Shown: positions 62,617 through 64,000 of the stretch, piece by piece
Layout: the number at the start of each line of letters is the position of its first letter
How positions within the stretch are numbered: the stretch's first letter is position 1
NCBI GenBank assembly: GCA_905250125.1
Contig: CAJNOL010000683.1
Coordinates: forward strand, 47,644 to 111,643
Source of the DNA: Rotaria sordida
Lineage: Eukaryota > Rotifera > Eurotatoria > Philodinida > Philodinidae
DNA length: 64,000 bases
Direction: 5' to 3'
Program-made: the position numbers and the translations under genes
Notes under the pieces: model-generated
What the model was told of the DNA's origin: nothing
The model's database searches: none
Seen by the model: the letters and a program-made list of their open reading frames with translations, nothing else

Positions 62617-64000
62617 TTTCTTTTTTGATTGACCAGCACATTCGAATGATAGATGGTATTGGTGTGTGAGTGTGAGTGTGAGTGTGAGTGTGGATATGCC
62701 TTTCTGCTACACTAACACCCACACCTCAACTAGAATCATCAATGAAAAACAAACGACGAAGATTAAATATATTATGCAGTAAATATAAGAGTTGGGTAAC
62801 TTTTCGATCTGTAACACGAATATTTGTTTTAAGCGGAAAAAAAAGACACTCAAATAAAAAATAATCATTTCTCAAGCTATGAAAGGCTTCATTCAGACAG
62901 CTAATGATACCATAAACATATCTATTATCTATTTCCAAAACTAGATAACATCAATAGGAGTTATGTTGATATGTATAGGAAAGATATTACTATTTTTTCT
63001 TTCTATACGTCGTTTGTCAGTGAAAAAAAATGTGGATGTCTATCGAAGTTTTGATTTATTAAAATGAAATTATGTTTTTACTTTAATACGGGTAAGTCTC
63101 TATTTTTTGTTGGATTCCTAAGAAGTATTTGAAAGCTATTTGTATTTAATTATCGTTTTCAAAAATTTGTACATATTATGTTTGTAGTAATTTATCATCG
63201 TGGAGTCTTAGGGAGAGAGTTTTGCTTTTCGAAATTTCATTGTTTGACTTTTAAATTACATTTATTTATTTTAAAAAGTTTAGGAGATCCATATTATTTA
63301 AGACAAAAATCTGTTCGAATAGAAAAACAAAAATATCATAGAGAAGAGAAAATGATAGTTACAGATGGTTAAAAGTTGAGGACAAAATGAAAAACATTTG
63401 AAGTTTTATCATCATGTATGTTAGCTATAGAAGAAATTACTATTTCACGCCTTCGCCTTATGGCGTTGTCATATGTAAAATGTACCTCGATTTATATATA
63501 TATATTCCATAACAATGTATAAACAGAAAGGCAAGAAACATTATTTTTGCCTTGAACGATATTTTTCTGTTTGAAATAAATATTTTCGCATCGATCGAAA
63601 AGTTGTCTGTTACTGATAAATCTTCAATTAATTCATTGAGAACTGTTTCAAAAGAAGATACATTTACAAGAAAGCATCTGTTATTTTGAAATTTGTCATC
63701 ATCAACAACAAATTTACTTGATCGTTACTGTCGATTATCAATTCTTTCACCTAAAAGTTTATATTTCGTTGAATTAAATTCACAATTAGAAGATCGTAAA
63801 TAAAATAACTAGAAAAAAAAAAAATTTTCATCCTTCAAATAAAACGTTCTTTATTAACCACATCATAACGAAGATAGAAAAATTCATGGGTGTCTCACAA
63901 TCTAATATTAAGGTAAAGCTCATTGTTGACAGGTTAGATAGATTTGGAAAGAACAATTTGTCCAAACGAATATATGTCACCGAGTATATTTAAATGAATG
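62617..64000. other. Window right end, no supported gene
   Basis: A minus-strand frame at 62726-62938 (KVTQLLYLLHNIFNLRRLFF) and a plus-strand frame at 63178-63372 are open but resemble no family. A GTGTGA tandem tract (62661-62692) is the only clear structure. The rest is AT-rich spacer. Confidence 0.4.
62661..62692. repeat. GTGTGA microsatellite
   Basis: About five imperfect GTGTGA units just upstream of the small minus-strand coiled-coil gene. Confidence 0.85.

Overview
The window looks like nuclear DNA of a small-genome invertebrate, most likely a bdelloid rotifer. It is strongly AT-rich, has many very short introns (about 45-70 bases, GT...AG) and AT-biased codon use. It carries clear animal orthologues (53BP1, SNRNP200/Brr2, tankyrase, EBAG9, stomatin, SMC4). 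The rotifer assignment is inference from gene style and content; no rRNA or mitochondrial marker is present to prove it. No tRNA, rRNA, CRISPR array or bacterial feature was seen.

Layout. 1-3477 (+): 3' part of a 53BP1-like chromatin reader (acidic/basic linker, tandem Tudor, one BRCT). 4040-5040 (+): a lysine-rich unknown gene broken by a homopolymer frameshift, then a weak coding remnant. 5157-7516 (-): a type II transmembrane trypsin-like protease. 8530-11100: an ankyrin-like gene remnant, a 618-base fold-back element and intergenic DNA. 11101-11856 (-): a membrane-anchored SGNH/GDSL hydrolase. 13318-24459 (+): the spliceosomal helicase SNRNP200/Brr2, followed after only 216 bases by tankyrase (24676-32693, +). 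33073-34954 (-): an FN3-like membrane protein and a small unknown protein. 35-40.6 kb: a gene-poor stretch with one short inverted-repeat element. 40697-41231 (+): a broken RTA1-like membrane protein, a family best known from fungi. 42904-43840 (+): EBAG9. 45852-47540 (+): a stomatin. 47600-52326 (-): a tandem array of three immunity-related GTPase (IRG-like) genes. 52476-61056 (-): condensin subunit SMC4. 61-64 kb: a small coiled-coil gene and otherwise unassigned DNA.

Two themes stand out. First, conserved housekeeping genes for splicing, chromosome condensation and DNA-damage reading sit beside accessory or possibly acquired genes (IRG-like array, RTA1-like remnant). Second, many of the unusually long introns hold long inverted-repeat (fold-back or MITE-like) elements. 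At least six such elements of at least five sequence types lie in SMC4 and tankyrase introns and beside genes, and one type occurs twice (9.05 kb and 54.05 kb). Intron growth by non-autonomous DNA elements is the main structure in the window not explained by genes.
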